Assembly: GCA_014529385.2 (NCBI GenBank)
Contig: CM043971.1
Location: 96,121,382 to 96,185,381, forward strand
Source: Adiantum capillus-veneris
Taxonomy: Eukaryota > Streptophyta > Polypodiopsida > Polypodiales > Pteridaceae
DNA: 64,000 bases
Reading direction: 5' to 3'
Shown: piece by piece, positions 23,065 through 34,442 of the stretch
How positions within the stretch are numbered: the first letter of the stretch is position 1
Layout: every line of letters begins with the position of its first letter
Position numbers and translations under genes: made by a program
Notes under the pieces: model-generated
The model's database searches: none
What the model was told of the DNA's origin: nothing
Seen by the model: only the letters and a program-made list of their open reading frames with translations

Positions 23065-23293
23065 TGTGAGTGCACGAATGTGGTGCGTGTGTAAAGAGTG
23101 ATAAGGGGGGAGAGAGAGAGTACACAAGATGTGGGTGGAACTCCCAAATCTCATTGTATGAGCATAGTGTGAGAATGAATGAGAGCTCCTTATTCTTTGT
23201 ATGTATAAAGAATAAGGAGATAAATGTGGACGGCCGAACACTGGCCGGCGGACACGAGCAAAGCATGGTGAGGCACACCACCTTTACCTAACA
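23065..23293 (-). repeat. Copia LTR (5' LTR in element orientation), 229 bp
   Basis: Partner of 18383-18614 with scattered substitutions and small indels. Followed at 23294 by the target duplication ATTGC. Confidence 0.93.
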
Positions 23294-23360
23294 ATTGCGA
23301 TCTCCATCATCATCATCTCTCATCTCTTAATATGTTGTGGTGCTTGAGCTACCTTTCCGT
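23294..23360 (-). repeat. Continuation of the PPR-derived array
   Basis: 'GATCTCCATCATCATC' and 'GAGCTACCTTTCCG' continue the array interrupted at 18382. It is cut again at 23361 by the LTR of element A. Confidence 0.75.
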
Positions 23361-23889
23361 TGTCGGGGGATATGGGTTCGCGAGGTGAACCGAGTCAGCA
23401 CCGGGCTGCTTGCTGTGGGAAATAAGAGAGACAAGACGCACGGCACAAAGCAAAAGATTCTATCAACACTTTAAATACTTAAAACTCGACAACCGAAATG
23501 GTTTAAACTGCTAATGATTAGCCGAAGTGGAATTCGATTACAAATGTGTGCCGTTAACGGCACTCATGGAGTTAGGAGAGTTAAATGCTTTTGAATTAGA
23601 TCAAGACTGTAAAATTTCCACTTATGCTCGCCATTAGAGTCTTTATAAGCTGATTAGGACGTAAGTATCCGGCAAAATCCCCTGCTTGATACCCTTGTAT
23701 CTTCCAAATACAATAGAGAGAGTTTATCCTCTCTCCTTGCTTACTCGAGAGCAAGTCTCCTCCAGTTTACCAGAAGGCTGAGAGAGATAGAGCCCTTTGA
23801 TTTGCCTTACTTTTTCTTTCTTTGGTAACCGAGTTCAAAAGAGAGAAATAAAGAGCGAGTTTTCACTTCCCTTGGTTTGCTTGTCCCGC
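23361..23889 (-). repeat. Element A LTR (left, 3' LTR), aligned part
   Basis: Starts TGTCGGGGG. A minus-strand TATA-like CTTATAAA (23642-23649) is at the same offset in both LTRs. Sequence from 23890 to about 24590 is probably the rest of the LTR but has no right-hand partner in the window; it contains several 'GGCGGCC' copies. Confidence 0.85.
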
Positions 23890-24599
23890 CTTGCTTCTTT
23901 GTAACCCCTCGATTGCTCCTCGTCTCCCTTACATGCTCCTCTCTTGATTACGGCCGAGAGAGGGAGAGAACGCCGTGCTCTTGCTCCTTCAAGTCTTGGC
24001 TTCCTCTTATGGCTCAAGGTCCTTCTTGCTTTGGTTCCGAAGCCCGCCAAAGAGAGAGCGCGAGAAGCCCTTGCTTTTCAACTTCGTTCCACTCTCCTCA
24101 ATGCTCTCCCAAAAATCTTCCTCTATTGCTCGTGCTGCCCTTCGAATCTGCAACCTTTTCTTCTTTTTGCATTTGTTGATGCCTTGTCTATCCCCGCTCT
24201 CTAAAATTTTACTCTATTTTTGTCTTGCCCCATTAGTCACGGCGCCGTGACTGATGTGACACGGGACCCGTCCTGATGACGTGGCAATCAGCGACTCGAG
24301 CGAGGTTGTTTATGCCGTGGTTGGTACCAAATGCGGTCACCATCGCATGCAGAGCATTTTTCGTCTCAGGCACGCTCTCGTTCGATCGCTCTACGGCCCG
24401 GCGCGAGTCTTCCTTCCTCAGCACTGCCTATGGCCCTCTGTTGCCCGCCATGCATCTCTTTTCTTCCTGGCTTCACACCCTTTGATAGTTAGGGCGGCCC
24501 TTGGCCATAGTTTAGTGAGCGGCCATATTCATTGGGCGGCCGGTCTTATTGTATGGGCGGCCATGCCATAAGGCTATGGCTTTGGGCTTATCATGAAGA

Positions 24600-26379
24600 A
24601 ATATTGGGAGCTGCAAGCCTAATTCAGGTGTCTCATGGATGTGCATGCCTAGTCTTTGCATGAGTCCTTTTGTCATGATGCAAATTTGTGCACCCCCATC
24701 CACTAGACCTTTCCTAACCAATCTTCCTTTGATGTAACAATCTAGCATAGGTGTAATATCCTCATTCATTTCAGCATGTGCAATTTTTACAACAGGCACA
24801 CTTTCTTTTATCTTTCTCCTAGTGCTAACTACCTTCGTTAAATCCCTCCTTACTTGTGGGCATAATGCAAGAAACTGAGGCCATGAGATATCAGGACCCT
24901 TACCTCTCATGTCTTCCAATAGGTTGTATGGAGCCATACCATGTCCAAGAGGGAAGTCTTGGAGGTTGATACGACGTCGAGTCCTCTTAGCTTCCTTGGT
25001 CTCCTTTGCCTTCTTTTCTCGTCCATGGTCACTTTGTGATGTAACCCCTTCTTTCTCCTTACCTTTTCCTCGGCCACGCTTAATGCCATTTGCTTCCATG
25101 TCAACCTCATTTGAGTTTGTCACCTCTACCACATGCACATTTGGGTCTGGCAAAGGTGGAACTCCTTCCACTCCTTGTGGAGGTGGTCTTGCTCCATTTG
25201 GCCTTTGTAGAAGCCTTGGTTGTTGACCAGTTCCTTCACCTGCATTCATCACTGGGTAATTCAAGTTAGGTCTCCCTGGCTCCCCACGAAGCCAAGGACA
25301 ATTATACATCCCATGTCCAGACTCTCCGCAATTCCAACATTGCAAGACTCTCCTAGGTCATGGATCTCGCTGTTCAGACTTCTTTGCTTGTCCCTTTGGA
25401 CCTACAGCTTGTGCAAGGTGAATTGACAAGCTGCTTAAAGATTCATTTAACTTCTCAATCACTTCCGTCGTTACCTCCGGAAGCTTCCTAGATGTTGATT
25501 CTTGTGACTTACCTTTGGGTCTAAGACCTTCTATTGGAACCTCTCCCCTTAAGCACTTGAGTTTCCTATATTTCTCAGGAGCCCTAGTTTCAGCTGCATC
25601 AAAGGTAGCAGGTGCACCCGCCTCAACTTTTATCTTAAGGTCAGGAAAGAGTCCGGCTATGAACCTCTCCTTCTTTAGGAACTCTGCACCATCACCAGGG
25701 TTAGCAACATTTGTCACCTATACAGCCCAAAGACGTAGAAACTCTTGCTTGTACAAGTAGTAGTCATCTAAGTCTTTTTGCTTATGAGAAACAATGTCTT
25801 GCCATAGCTTTTGAGTGTTTTGGGGATCAAAGAAGTATCTCTTGAAATGATTCACAACTTCCGTGAAATTCCCTTTAACTTCCTCAGGCAAAGAGTCAAA
25901 CCAAGTGCTAGCATCTTTCCTAAGGACCACCTCAAACATCTCTACACGTTCTTGATCAATTACTATCCTCTTGATACGACAAGATATCTTGAAATTTGCT
26001 AAAAATAACTCTGCATCCTCTCCAGGCTCTCCAAAGAAAAGAGGATATCCGGACATTTGGCGTTGGGCCTCCATTGAATCGGTTTCAAAGTGACAACACG
26101 TTTTTGTTTTTCTTTCTTAAAAAAATTTACACAAGAATGTTTTCTAAATTGCAATCTATTCTACAACAAAATAAAAATATTCACATCAAATGACCTATGA
26201 TAATCAATAAGAGGCAGGATGACAGGGTTTGGTGATGCGAGAATTTCTCCTACTCTTTGGGCACCAAACATGAACACCATACGTTGTTGAAAAGGGATTT
26301 TTCTACTAATTGCAATGTTTATTCTAATGTGTGGAGTGAAATGAAAGGGGAAAACCTCTATTCTTGGGCCATTATCCAT
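24600..26379 (-). pseudogene. Gypsy element 'B' gag-protease relic
   Basis: Minus-strand frame with stops at 25718-25720 and 25358-25360, otherwise continuous from 26074 to about 24600. Gag: 'YPLFFGEPGEDAELFLANF', 'WFDSLPEE', 'KQEFLRLW', 'KKERFIAGLFPDLK'. CCHC knuckle: 'CWNCGESGHGMYNC'. Protease-like start: 'VDGGAQICIMTKGL'. It then loses similarity about where element A's LTR begins; the rest of protease and all RT, RNase H and integrase are absent. Upstream, 26379-26161 encodes a pre-gag segment ('VFMFGAQRVGEILASPNPVI') that closely matches element C at 35430-35678, so B and C are relatives. 26205-26300 and 26450-26540 look like a diverged local duplication. Confidence 0.82.
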
Positions 26380-26672
26380 TGTCTATGCATGACCTAATGC
26401 TTAAAACAAAACAAAAATATAGACGTCCAAACTAAGGTCGTACCTAATGAGAGGCAAAATAAAGGGATTTACTGATGCGTTTATCTCTGCCAACCTAAGG
26501 GGACCTAAAATTCTACGAATTACACGTTGAAATTACAACTTAGTACTAACAATTATGTGTACCTTTTGCCTTGCAATCGGAATGAAAGGATCATATAGAT
26601 TCTCGTGATTCATGCAACCTACTTGACTATGCTAAAGGTTGAACCTACACAAAAACATACATAAGTTGGATC

Positions 26673-26689
26673 CTCAGTGGGGGCACCAA
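26673..26689 (-). promoter_or_regulatory. Element B primer-binding site
   Basis: Minus strand reads TTGGTGCCCCCACTGAG, beginning two bases inside an LTR edge at 26692 (TGAGGC). Element C has the same TGGTGCCCCCA core in the equivalent place. Confidence 0.75.
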
Positions 26690-26691
26690 TT

Positions 26692-27540
26692 TGAGGCGGT
26701 CCGGGACGGGCAACAAGAAGAGCGGCCTCTAAACACCCTTCGAGGCTCTCGTGCTGCTCAATTGGGGCTGGGGCAAGCACAATCAGAGACAACAACAACC
26801 CACAGCCAGAAACCAAACAAGAAAAGGGGCACCACCTAGTTGTAGATGCGAACTAGGACGCACGTGATATCTCCTTGTACTCAAACGCACAAAGAGAGGG
26901 GAATGCAAGATAGCCACACACACCAGACACAAACATTCACCACGCCAGAGAGAGGTAAAGAGCACAAATCAACTTGAGCAACTCAGTCTTAGCCTTAAAG
27001 ACTAGATGCACACAAAGCTTGATGAGAAATAGAGAGACAACACAAAACTTGACCTTGTTGCCAATACACAAATTGTCTTAGGGTCACAGGAGCCCTCTCA
27101 CCGAGCACCCTCTTACAATTGACCTTTTAGGCAAACAATTCAACAAGCCCTCAAACCACCAAGCATGAAATGGCACAACAAACTTCAAGGACAATATACC
27201 TTCAACCACCTGATAAGCCAACTTATCAAGTCAATTTGGAGAGAAGAGTCGTAGTTGCAGCATACAATTGCACCCAAAACTATAAATCTTATTTATGCAC
27301 AAGAGTAGGCTACAAGTGTGGTGAAGAGTATGTCATACACTCCACTCCTCTAGATGGCATAACTAACTTCAAGCTTCTCCATGCACCTATGTGTAATGAT
27401 GGAATAGAGCACTCACGATGCACACACTCTACACAACTAGGCTTGAAGAGTGGTGTGTTATGTGTTGAGAATGGTGTGGTGTAGTGTGATCATGTGATGA
27501 TTTACAAGGGAGAGAAGGGCTCTATTTATAGGTTTTAGAA
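26692..27540 (-). repeat. Element B LTR (R-U5 part and promoter), outer end unresolved
   Basis: The inner edge at 26692 is defined by the primer site. On the minus strand a strong TATA box, CTATAAATAG, lies at 27522-27531, placing a likely transcript start near 27490-27500 running left into gag. The LTR probably continues right of 27540. No partner LTR was found. Confidence 0.6.
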
Positions 27541-29936
27541 GCCCCGATTAGGATTAGGCCTAATCAAGTTTATTTGAAAGAATAAAAGATTATGCATATA
27601 TATATATATATATTTTTAATGAGGGTGGGTCTCTCTTGTCCTTTGAGTCATATGGATGTGGGCTCAAGGGAAGAGAATTATTGAGGATGATATGAGAGAG
27701 GATTGAGTGAATAATGTGGGAGTGCCTACTCTAGTAGAGGGTGCATTTTACAATAAGGTTAGTGGTTAGTAGTTAGTAATTATCACTAAAAAATATTTAC
27801 AAAATCATTCACCAAATGGTGAGATATATGATGAGAAAAGTTAGAGAAGGGATGAGCTTGTAAAGAGAGGTTGAAGCTTTGGAGAAGTTGACATTCACCT
27901 CTTTATAGCACCGGAAGAAGAAACAGTCAGCATGGCGAAGCAGCGCGTGTCGATGAAGCTATGTTATTTCAAACCTTGGAAAATTCATGATAAAAGCCTT
28001 CATTTGCAGAGGTTATCCTTGGATTTTTGCTGATTTTTTAAAGTTCTTTACAAAGCTGAAGAGAGTATGGTAATATGGACATATATGTAGAGAGAAAGGG
28101 AGACACATAGGGTGTAGAAATGGAGGATGAAGGCTATGGAGGTGTGAGAGATGTGGCAATGGTGAAGAGGGTGAATTAGGACATGGGAGTTGCAGGTTTG
28201 GGAGTGGGAAGGAGAGGGAGGAGTGTGTGTGAAAGAGGAAAATGATAAAGTGGAAGAGGGAGTGTGGCTGCATAGCATGAGCAAACTGGGGTCCACCAAT
28301 AAAATCATAGCTCACAGCTCATAGCTCAAAAAAATATGAAAAAATTTGAGGTGAAAGTTCAACTCACGAGCTACAACTTTTGTTTGTATCACCTTTTCAA
28401 ATTCGGGGAGCATGTGATCTTTAAAAATTCAGCAAAACCGAATGTTTTTTCCAATGCACAAAGTCCTTGTGAGGTCCTTCTTTGGATGATTCTTTTGAAT
28501 ACCTCCAAGAGTGAGCTCCCCATGGTGCATGCATGCATTCCACATACCCTTGACTTTATTTGGTAGGTCTATAATTGAAGATATTGTTGAGATCATGATA
28601 TAAGTGAATAATACAACTAAGAAAATCAAATATTGAGGGGTCTAAAAAAAATATGTACATGTCAAATATAAATAATATAGGTGGAAAAAATATAAAGGGG
28701 TCAAAATAAATCTCTCTCATTATAAGTCTACCATAAAAAGATGAATATTTTTGGTGGTCTAATTGATGAGAGTAATAAAGAATAGATGTAGGAAGGAAAA
28801 AATCACAATAGTGAAAAAATATACACATAAATAGAACTAGTTTTTTTGGATTTTTGTTGGGATGGAGTTACACCAAAAATAAGAGAAGCTTGCATGAAAT
28901 TATTTTTATATGGAATAAAGAGTATGCAAAATGGTAAGAAAAAATATGGTAATGGTGAGTCAATGTACATAGCATAAATAACACACCATAGGTAGAAATA
29001 TTTAAATAAATACCAAAATAATTATGAAAAATCCTTTTATTTAGGCCCTATATACAATGAAATATTTACACACAAATGGGCCATAATATACTTATAATTT
29101 TTATTTTTTATTTTATTTTTTAATTTATTTTTGGCTCAACTAGCCCAGTGACTAGCTAATTGAGGGTTTTTAAGAAAATATGGGGGAAGTCCCCTAACTC
29201 ACACACGCCTATGTACAGTGAAATGGTAGGGATAGCCATAGTGTTTAAGTGATTTGATAGGGTGGGTTAACTTACTATGGCAATTACGGAGAGCCGCAAA
29301 ACGGCTATCAGTACCTTAAGCTCCTTACCATCATCAGACTCACAATACTGGTAAACATATGAAAAATGAAATAAGGCTTATACCCTATCATCAATGTTCT
29401 AGCTTAATCATTAGGTAGTTGCCCATCAAAAATCTCTGAACCGTATCTGCTGTATCTTCAAAGCATTCAATTATGGATATCCTATTTAGTGAACCCCGCC
29501 AGACTCAAGTGCTCCAGTTAATGATGCACACGGCTTGACCGTTAAGCTCTCTTTAAGGAACCTTGTCAAGCTCAAGTATGCCTTACTCTGTCTGCACATG
29601 GAATGGCCGTCAAGTCCTTTACTTCAAGTTCTGGTAGCAGAACCAACTCAAAAGATGTGAAGATACTTCATCAATTATTCAAAGAAATCAACTGGAAGCC
29701 AACCATGTAAGCTTATTGAGCGCATACCAAAAAAAACTCTTCTGACTTAACATAAATCTAGAAAACAAAACCTTGTACCATGCAACCTGCTACATTAGAT
29801 AGCTGGTACTCTTCAAATCTACAAATGGCACTTTAGTAGCCCCCGGGATCAAACGGGAACCCAATCATTTGCCCCATTGTGAGCATTCCTTTAAAAAAAA
29901 ATTGCACCATCCTCTAGCATGTGCCAACCGTGCCTG
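27541..29936. other. Non-coding, probable LTR remainder and element A internal DNA
   Basis: AT-rich, with an (AT)n run near 27596-27613 and no domain-bearing frame. Part is likely U3 of element B, part internal sequence of element A. The Ser/His/Leu-rich frame around 28013-28315 (minus) is compositional. Confidence 0.5.
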
Positions 29937-31610
29937 TTAACCCAAAAATATGTTCGTATAGCATAACCTAATAGCAAAAAACTTGACAAAAAACCAACCT
30001 ACATCTCGGTATCCTCCAGGATCAAAAGGCAGATAAAGTAACTGACAACAATCATAGCTAGCATGATAACCTCCTGGGTCATAAGGCATATAAGGCAATT
30101 TCCCAGGACCATGCATATATCTGTCACCTCCTGGGTCATAAGGCATATATAGTAACTGCCAAGAATCATAACGAGCATAATAGCCTCCTGGGTCATAAGG
30201 TAGTAGAAGATCATATTTCAAGTATATTGCATCTCCACAAACTTTCTCATAGCATAGCAACAGAAAGTCCCAAATTCCCATTATAGCAGAACCCAGAGGC
30301 AAAATGGATTCAGTCACTATGGTTTCCAAAATATCAGTCTGCATTTGTGAGTCATTGAATGCCATCACTTCATTTGATAACACAAACGCTGCATGGCTAC
30401 CTTCTCTAGTAGGCACAAACTCCTCTAGAGCCTCATCCAAAAGAAACATAAGCTCTTCATCATATATTGCAGGATGTTCTTCACTACTCTTGTCACAAGG
30501 AACTCGAAATTCCTCTAGCGCATCATCAAGCAGATCCATAAGCTCCATATCTTCCTCCTTGGAAGAACCACCTAGTTGGTGAGTATTATCACAGGAAACC
30601 TCATGGCCTGTTTCATACATAGGCACGAATTGTTCTGGGAGCTTCACACTCCCATTCAAAATCTTTCCACTTCAATAGCACAAGTCTCAGCATGCATTAC
30701 AAAGATAGCATCAATCTCTTTTTCCATAGCATCATCATAACAAACCCTGTCAAATGTAGCAGTCATAGACTGATCATCATCATGCACCCCCTCTAAATAT
30801 GCATCTCCATAATCATAATCTTAGTTTGGGTTTACATCAAATACATATGGCTCAGCATCAAATACATCTGGATCATCACCAGTGTCCTGAAATGTAGCCA
30901 TAGACATAAAACCCTCTTGCATAGCATTAGCCAAAACAATTACTTTTGCATGTAACGTTGCATAAGCATTCTCTTCATGGTCTATACCTAAAGAGCACTC
31001 CAAATGGGCATCTACATCACATATTGACTCTGACAAACATGTTGCGTGATCACTGTTAGCGGCTATGCTTGCATGCATAGCATGCACTGGCTCTGAGAAA
31101 CCTGTTTCCTCATTTATGTCACTTTGAGATGATATGACTACATCCACAAAGTCACATTTTCTTTGAAATAAAGAAGTCAATCCCAATCAAGCATAAACTG
31201 TATCCACTATGAAATCATCATCTGCATGCAACAATGATTTGTCTTCCAGAAGACATGCATCGATAACAGCTTCTAGCTTAGCTCGGATAGAACTCCGACC
31301 ACGTGCATGACATGCTTTTTGCATTAAAACAGATGGCTCCTCATCTTGTGTGCTTTCAATCTGCTGAAGCTCTAGGTCCTCGCTCAATAAGAACCCCTGT
31401 ATAATTGCTTCTGCAAAAGCATCCCAATTGTCTGCATTCAAAGCTTCTTTCATCTGCTCCTTTGTCATCATGGCTTCTACTTCAAGCAGTGATCCTTGCA
31501 TCACTTGCTTCATCTTGGAAAAAATTGGAACTCTTGACTCGTCATCAGAAACATGTGTGATGAATTCTACAAATAATCTCTTTACCTCCTATGGAATCTC
31601 CATCTGCATC
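29937..31610 (-). pseudogene. Internal acidic ORF of element A, unknown function, disrupted
   Basis: Begins just inside the primer site ('MQMEIP', about 31608) and reads through a stop a few codons in and a TGA at about 31187-31189, with a later frame change between 30821 and 30659. N-terminal part: 'EVKRLFVEFITHVSDDES' and 'MKEALNADNWDAFAEAIIQGF'. Middle part: Asp/Glu-rich, with two copies of 'ELM.LLD.ALEEF' about 34 residues apart. C-terminal part: four 'PYDPGGY'-type repeats about 21 residues apart. No gag major-homology region, zinc knuckle, RT or integrase motif was seen. It may be a lineage-specific gag-like protein or captured sequence. Confidence 0.55.
30005..30205 (-). repeat. Tandem repeat of about 60 bp encoding YDPGGY units
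   Basis: 'CCTCCTGGGTCATAAGGCA' and variants occur at about 30010, 30069, 30128 and 30183. Translated on the minus strand they give (M/L)P(Y/F)DPGGY. A fifth diverged copy ('CCCCCGGGATCAAACGG') lies near 29841. Confidence 0.85.
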
Positions 31611-31648
31611 TCCCACCCCGGCTCGTTTCATGTCGGGTTCACCAAAGA

Positions 31649-32177
31649 TGTTGGGGGATATGGGTTCGCGAGGTTAGCTGGGTCAGCACCGGGCTGCTTG
31701 CTATGGGAAATAAGAGAGACAAGACGCACGGCACAAAGCAAAAGATTCTCTCAACACTTTAAATACTTAAAACTCGACAACTGAAATGGTTTAAACTGCT
31801 AATGATTAGCCGAAGTGGAATTCGATTACAAATGTGTGCCGTTAATGGCACTCATGGAGTTAGGAGAGTTAAATGCTCTTGAATTAGATCAAGACTGTAA
31901 AATTTCCACTTATGCTCGCCATTAGAGTCTTTATAAGCTGACTAGGACGTAAGTATCCGGCAAAATCCCCTGCTTGATACCCTTGTACCTTCCAAATACA
32001 ATAGAGAGAGTTTATCCTCTCTCCTTGCTTACTCGAGAGCAAGTCTCCTCCAGTTTACCAGAAGGCTGAGAGAGATAGAGCCCTTTGATTTGCCTTACTT
32101 TTTCTTTCTTTGGTAACCGAGTTCAAAAGAGAGAAAGAAAGAGCGAGTTTTCACTTCCCTTGGTTTGCTTGTCCCGC
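31649..32177 (-). repeat. Element A LTR (right, 5' LTR), truncated
   Basis: Matches 23361-23889 base for base in length. Minus-strand TATA-like box at 31930-31937. Abruptly replaced at 32178 by TGATGGTCGG, the presumed start of element C's LTR. Confidence 0.87.
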
Positions 32178-34179
32178 TGATGGTCGGCTTTCGGAACCAT
32201 GCCCGTGAGAACCACACCCTAAGGAAGAAGGGGTTTGTTACCAAAAGAAAGAAAGAAAAAAAAACAACCATTCACCATACTCCCCCCCCAAGGTTAACCA
32301 CCGGTAGGGCGCCGCCAGTTTGGCCACACCCCTCCATTATCACCAAAAGACAATCTCTCTCTTACTGCCCGGCCCTGCTAATATTCTCTCTCCTACTCTG
32401 CCGCTGCATCATCCGGCCCGGTAGGTGCCATGGGTACCTCTGTCATACTCTAGCCACGGCGGGCCGCCACAGATAGTATCTCTCTCTCTCTTCCATTTTT
32501 TTTTTCTCTCTCTCTCTCTCTCTGCCTGTCCACACTTCAGCCCCGGCGGGCCGTATCCCCACCCCCTCTCGTCCACACTCCCTTTGGCCTTAAGCAACCC
32601 CTCCCCCCCTATCTACACCTAGCCTTAGCTCTCTCTCTCTCTCTCTTGGAAGTAGCCATGGCGGGCCTTAAGGAAAGCACCACCTCTCCCTCCCTCTATC
32701 TCTCACACCCTCTCTTCCTCTATCCTCTACTCCCCCCCCCCCCCCCCCTCCCCTCACAACCCCTATCTCTCCCTCTCTCCCCTTGGAGGGAACCACCCCT
32801 TGGCATTAATCTCTCTCTATCCCTCGTTGACCAAGCTCCCCCCCCCGTCTCTTGTCGCGCCTACTGTCGCTACCCCCCCTCCCGGGCCTCACGCGCATCA
32901 CAGCCCGCCCGCGCCTTCCTCCCCCAACCCTATCCCCTCTCCCCTCCCTCACCATCCCCCCCCCCCCCCCCCCCCCCCCCAACACTCTCACTCTCTCTCG
33001 CGCTCTGTCTCGCCCGCAGGCTGCCCGGCTCCACGCTGGCCGTATGCGCTCCCTGTACACAGCCCGCGCAGGCGCCGCCACCACACACACATACACACAC
33101 CCCATTCACCACCATCACCCTCCCTTTTTCTCTGCGTCGCCCACAATGCTGCCAAAAATCGAATTTATAAATATATATATATATATATAGATAGATATAC
33201 ATTATATATACACACACAACTCTCGTTCCCACGCACGCTCGTGCACACACATTCACCTACATATATACACACACTCATGCGTATGCACACACCTATATTC
33301 ACACATAATCACTCACGCAGCCATACATGCACACGACACGTGTATACGCATGCACTTAAAAGAAAATACAAAAAAACAAAGGAGGATCCTACGCCATCGA
33401 CATCGACAGAAAGAGAAGGAGAACACCCAAAGCACGCGCTGCCAACAACAAAAAGGAGAAATGCGCCAAAGGCATGTCCCGACCGACCCCGAAAAGACGT
33501 ACACACTACACTGACGCACCTGCAACACACCATTCACCGGCATCACGCAACCACGATGCCATTTTCAGTAATTTGTAGATTATGTTCATCATTTCTTCAG
33601 TTTTCACCCAAGCCATTGTAAAAAATCCCAATTTGTAAATTCCCTCTCTCTAGGTGATGGTCACAAAGGCCCTTCTAGAGATTCTCATTTTAATAACCTC
33701 CCAAAACAAAGCAAGGGTCAACCACACTGGGCCCACCGTTTGCTTTGTCTCCTCGATTAGCTTACCCTAATCCAATCGGGATTACCATAATCCAAGCAGC
33801 CAACACGTATAAATTGGCACTGAGAGGTCGCTATCGGGGGGGGGGGGGGGGGGCAGTTCATGAGAGGTCAGCACTTGGTAGATTTGGCATCACGGGGAGG
33901 GGGGCTTGTGTGTTGGTTTTCCTTGGGAATTGCACCATGCGAAGAGAGCCACACCCACTTCTCGACTCCAATGGTCGATGCACACACGTATACACGCTCT
34001 TGGTAGCAAGCTTCACAATCATTGAGTCATCTTAGAGAACGCACCAAGTAGTTTTCACCATTCTTTCTCCCTACCTCTCTATCACCACGGTGTGCCGCCT
34101 CGCTGAAAGGAAGGTCATAGTAAATACTGCTGAAATAATTCACCCTCACACCCCCGAGGGTTTTCATCATTTGTCAATC

Positions 34180-34210
<31 letters not shown>

Positions 34211-34368
34211 GTAAGTTTGCGTTGTTCACATCATCGTGGTCTGCGTCCTAGCCGCTCAAAGCTAGGTGGTGCCCCCTGTTCGTTTTACTGTGATAGGCTC
34301 GAGGCGTACCATTCAGCGCCCGGTGTTTTAGAGGCCGTCGGGGTTCGGGGTTCGCTTTGTTCCCGTCA
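32178..34368 (+). repeat. Element C 5' LTR (candidate), about 2.2 kb, low-complexity rich
   Basis: Bounded by TGATGG at 32178, where element A's LTR stops, and CCCGTCA at 34368 directly before the primer site. Contains CT-rich and poly-C tracts (32470-33000), an AT/CA-rich zone (33165-33310), a TATA-like GTATAAATTGG near 33808, a poly-G run (33836-33853) and a (GT)n run (34179-34205). Pro/Ser/His-rich frames across it are low-complexity artefacts. No matching 3' LTR is visible, so the left edge is inferred. Confidence 0.6.
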
Positions 34369-34370
34369 TC

Positions 34371-34388
34371 TGGTGCCCCCATTGAGGA
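34371..34388 (+). promoter_or_regulatory. Element C primer-binding site
   Basis: TGGTGCCCCCATTGAGGA starts two bases after the CA that ends the LTR. Shared with relic B on the opposite strand. Confidence 0.8.
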
Positions 34389-34442
34389 GGGCTTCTAAGA
34401 CCCTTCAGTTTACAATGCTGGAAGTGACGCACGCCATCAATC

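Larger units (their letters stand above)
18383..23293 (-). mobile_element. Defective Copia LTR retrotransposon with ATTGC target duplication
   Basis: Both ends are LTRs starting TGTGAGTG and ending CTAACA. ATTGC flanks the element at 18378-18382 and 23294-23298. The primer site lies next to the right LTR on the minus strand, so the element runs right to left. Only fragments remain: zinc-knuckle gag with protease-like region, and the end of RT. Integrase, most of RT and most of RNase H are missing. A solo LTR (19935-21514) is nested inside. Confidence 0.93.
23361..32177 (-). mobile_element. LTR retrotransposon 'A', minus strand, with nested relic B
   Basis: Direct repeats 23361-23889 and 31649-32177 are both 529 bp with about a dozen differences. 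Immediately left of the right copy, the minus strand reads 'TTTGGTGAACCCGACATG', consistent with a primer-binding site. The right copy is therefore the 5' LTR and the element reads leftward. The right LTR is cut at 32177/32178 by element C. The left LTR extends beyond 23889, possibly to about 24568-24588, but its inner edge is not resolved. No pol domain belonging to A was found. Confidence 0.8.

Noticed and set aside
24233-24571. Short frames on both strands near 24.2-24.6 kb
   Set aside because: They sit in the GC-rich probable inner part of element A's left LTR and show no conserved motif.
27170-27484. Short plus-strand frame as a gene
   Set aside because: It lies antisense in the R-U5 part of element B's LTR, with no domain or start context.
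32646-33621. Long Pro/Ser/His-rich open frames on the plus strand
   Set aside because: They run through CT, poly-C and CA tracts inside the candidate element C LTR. Composition explains them and no domain is present.
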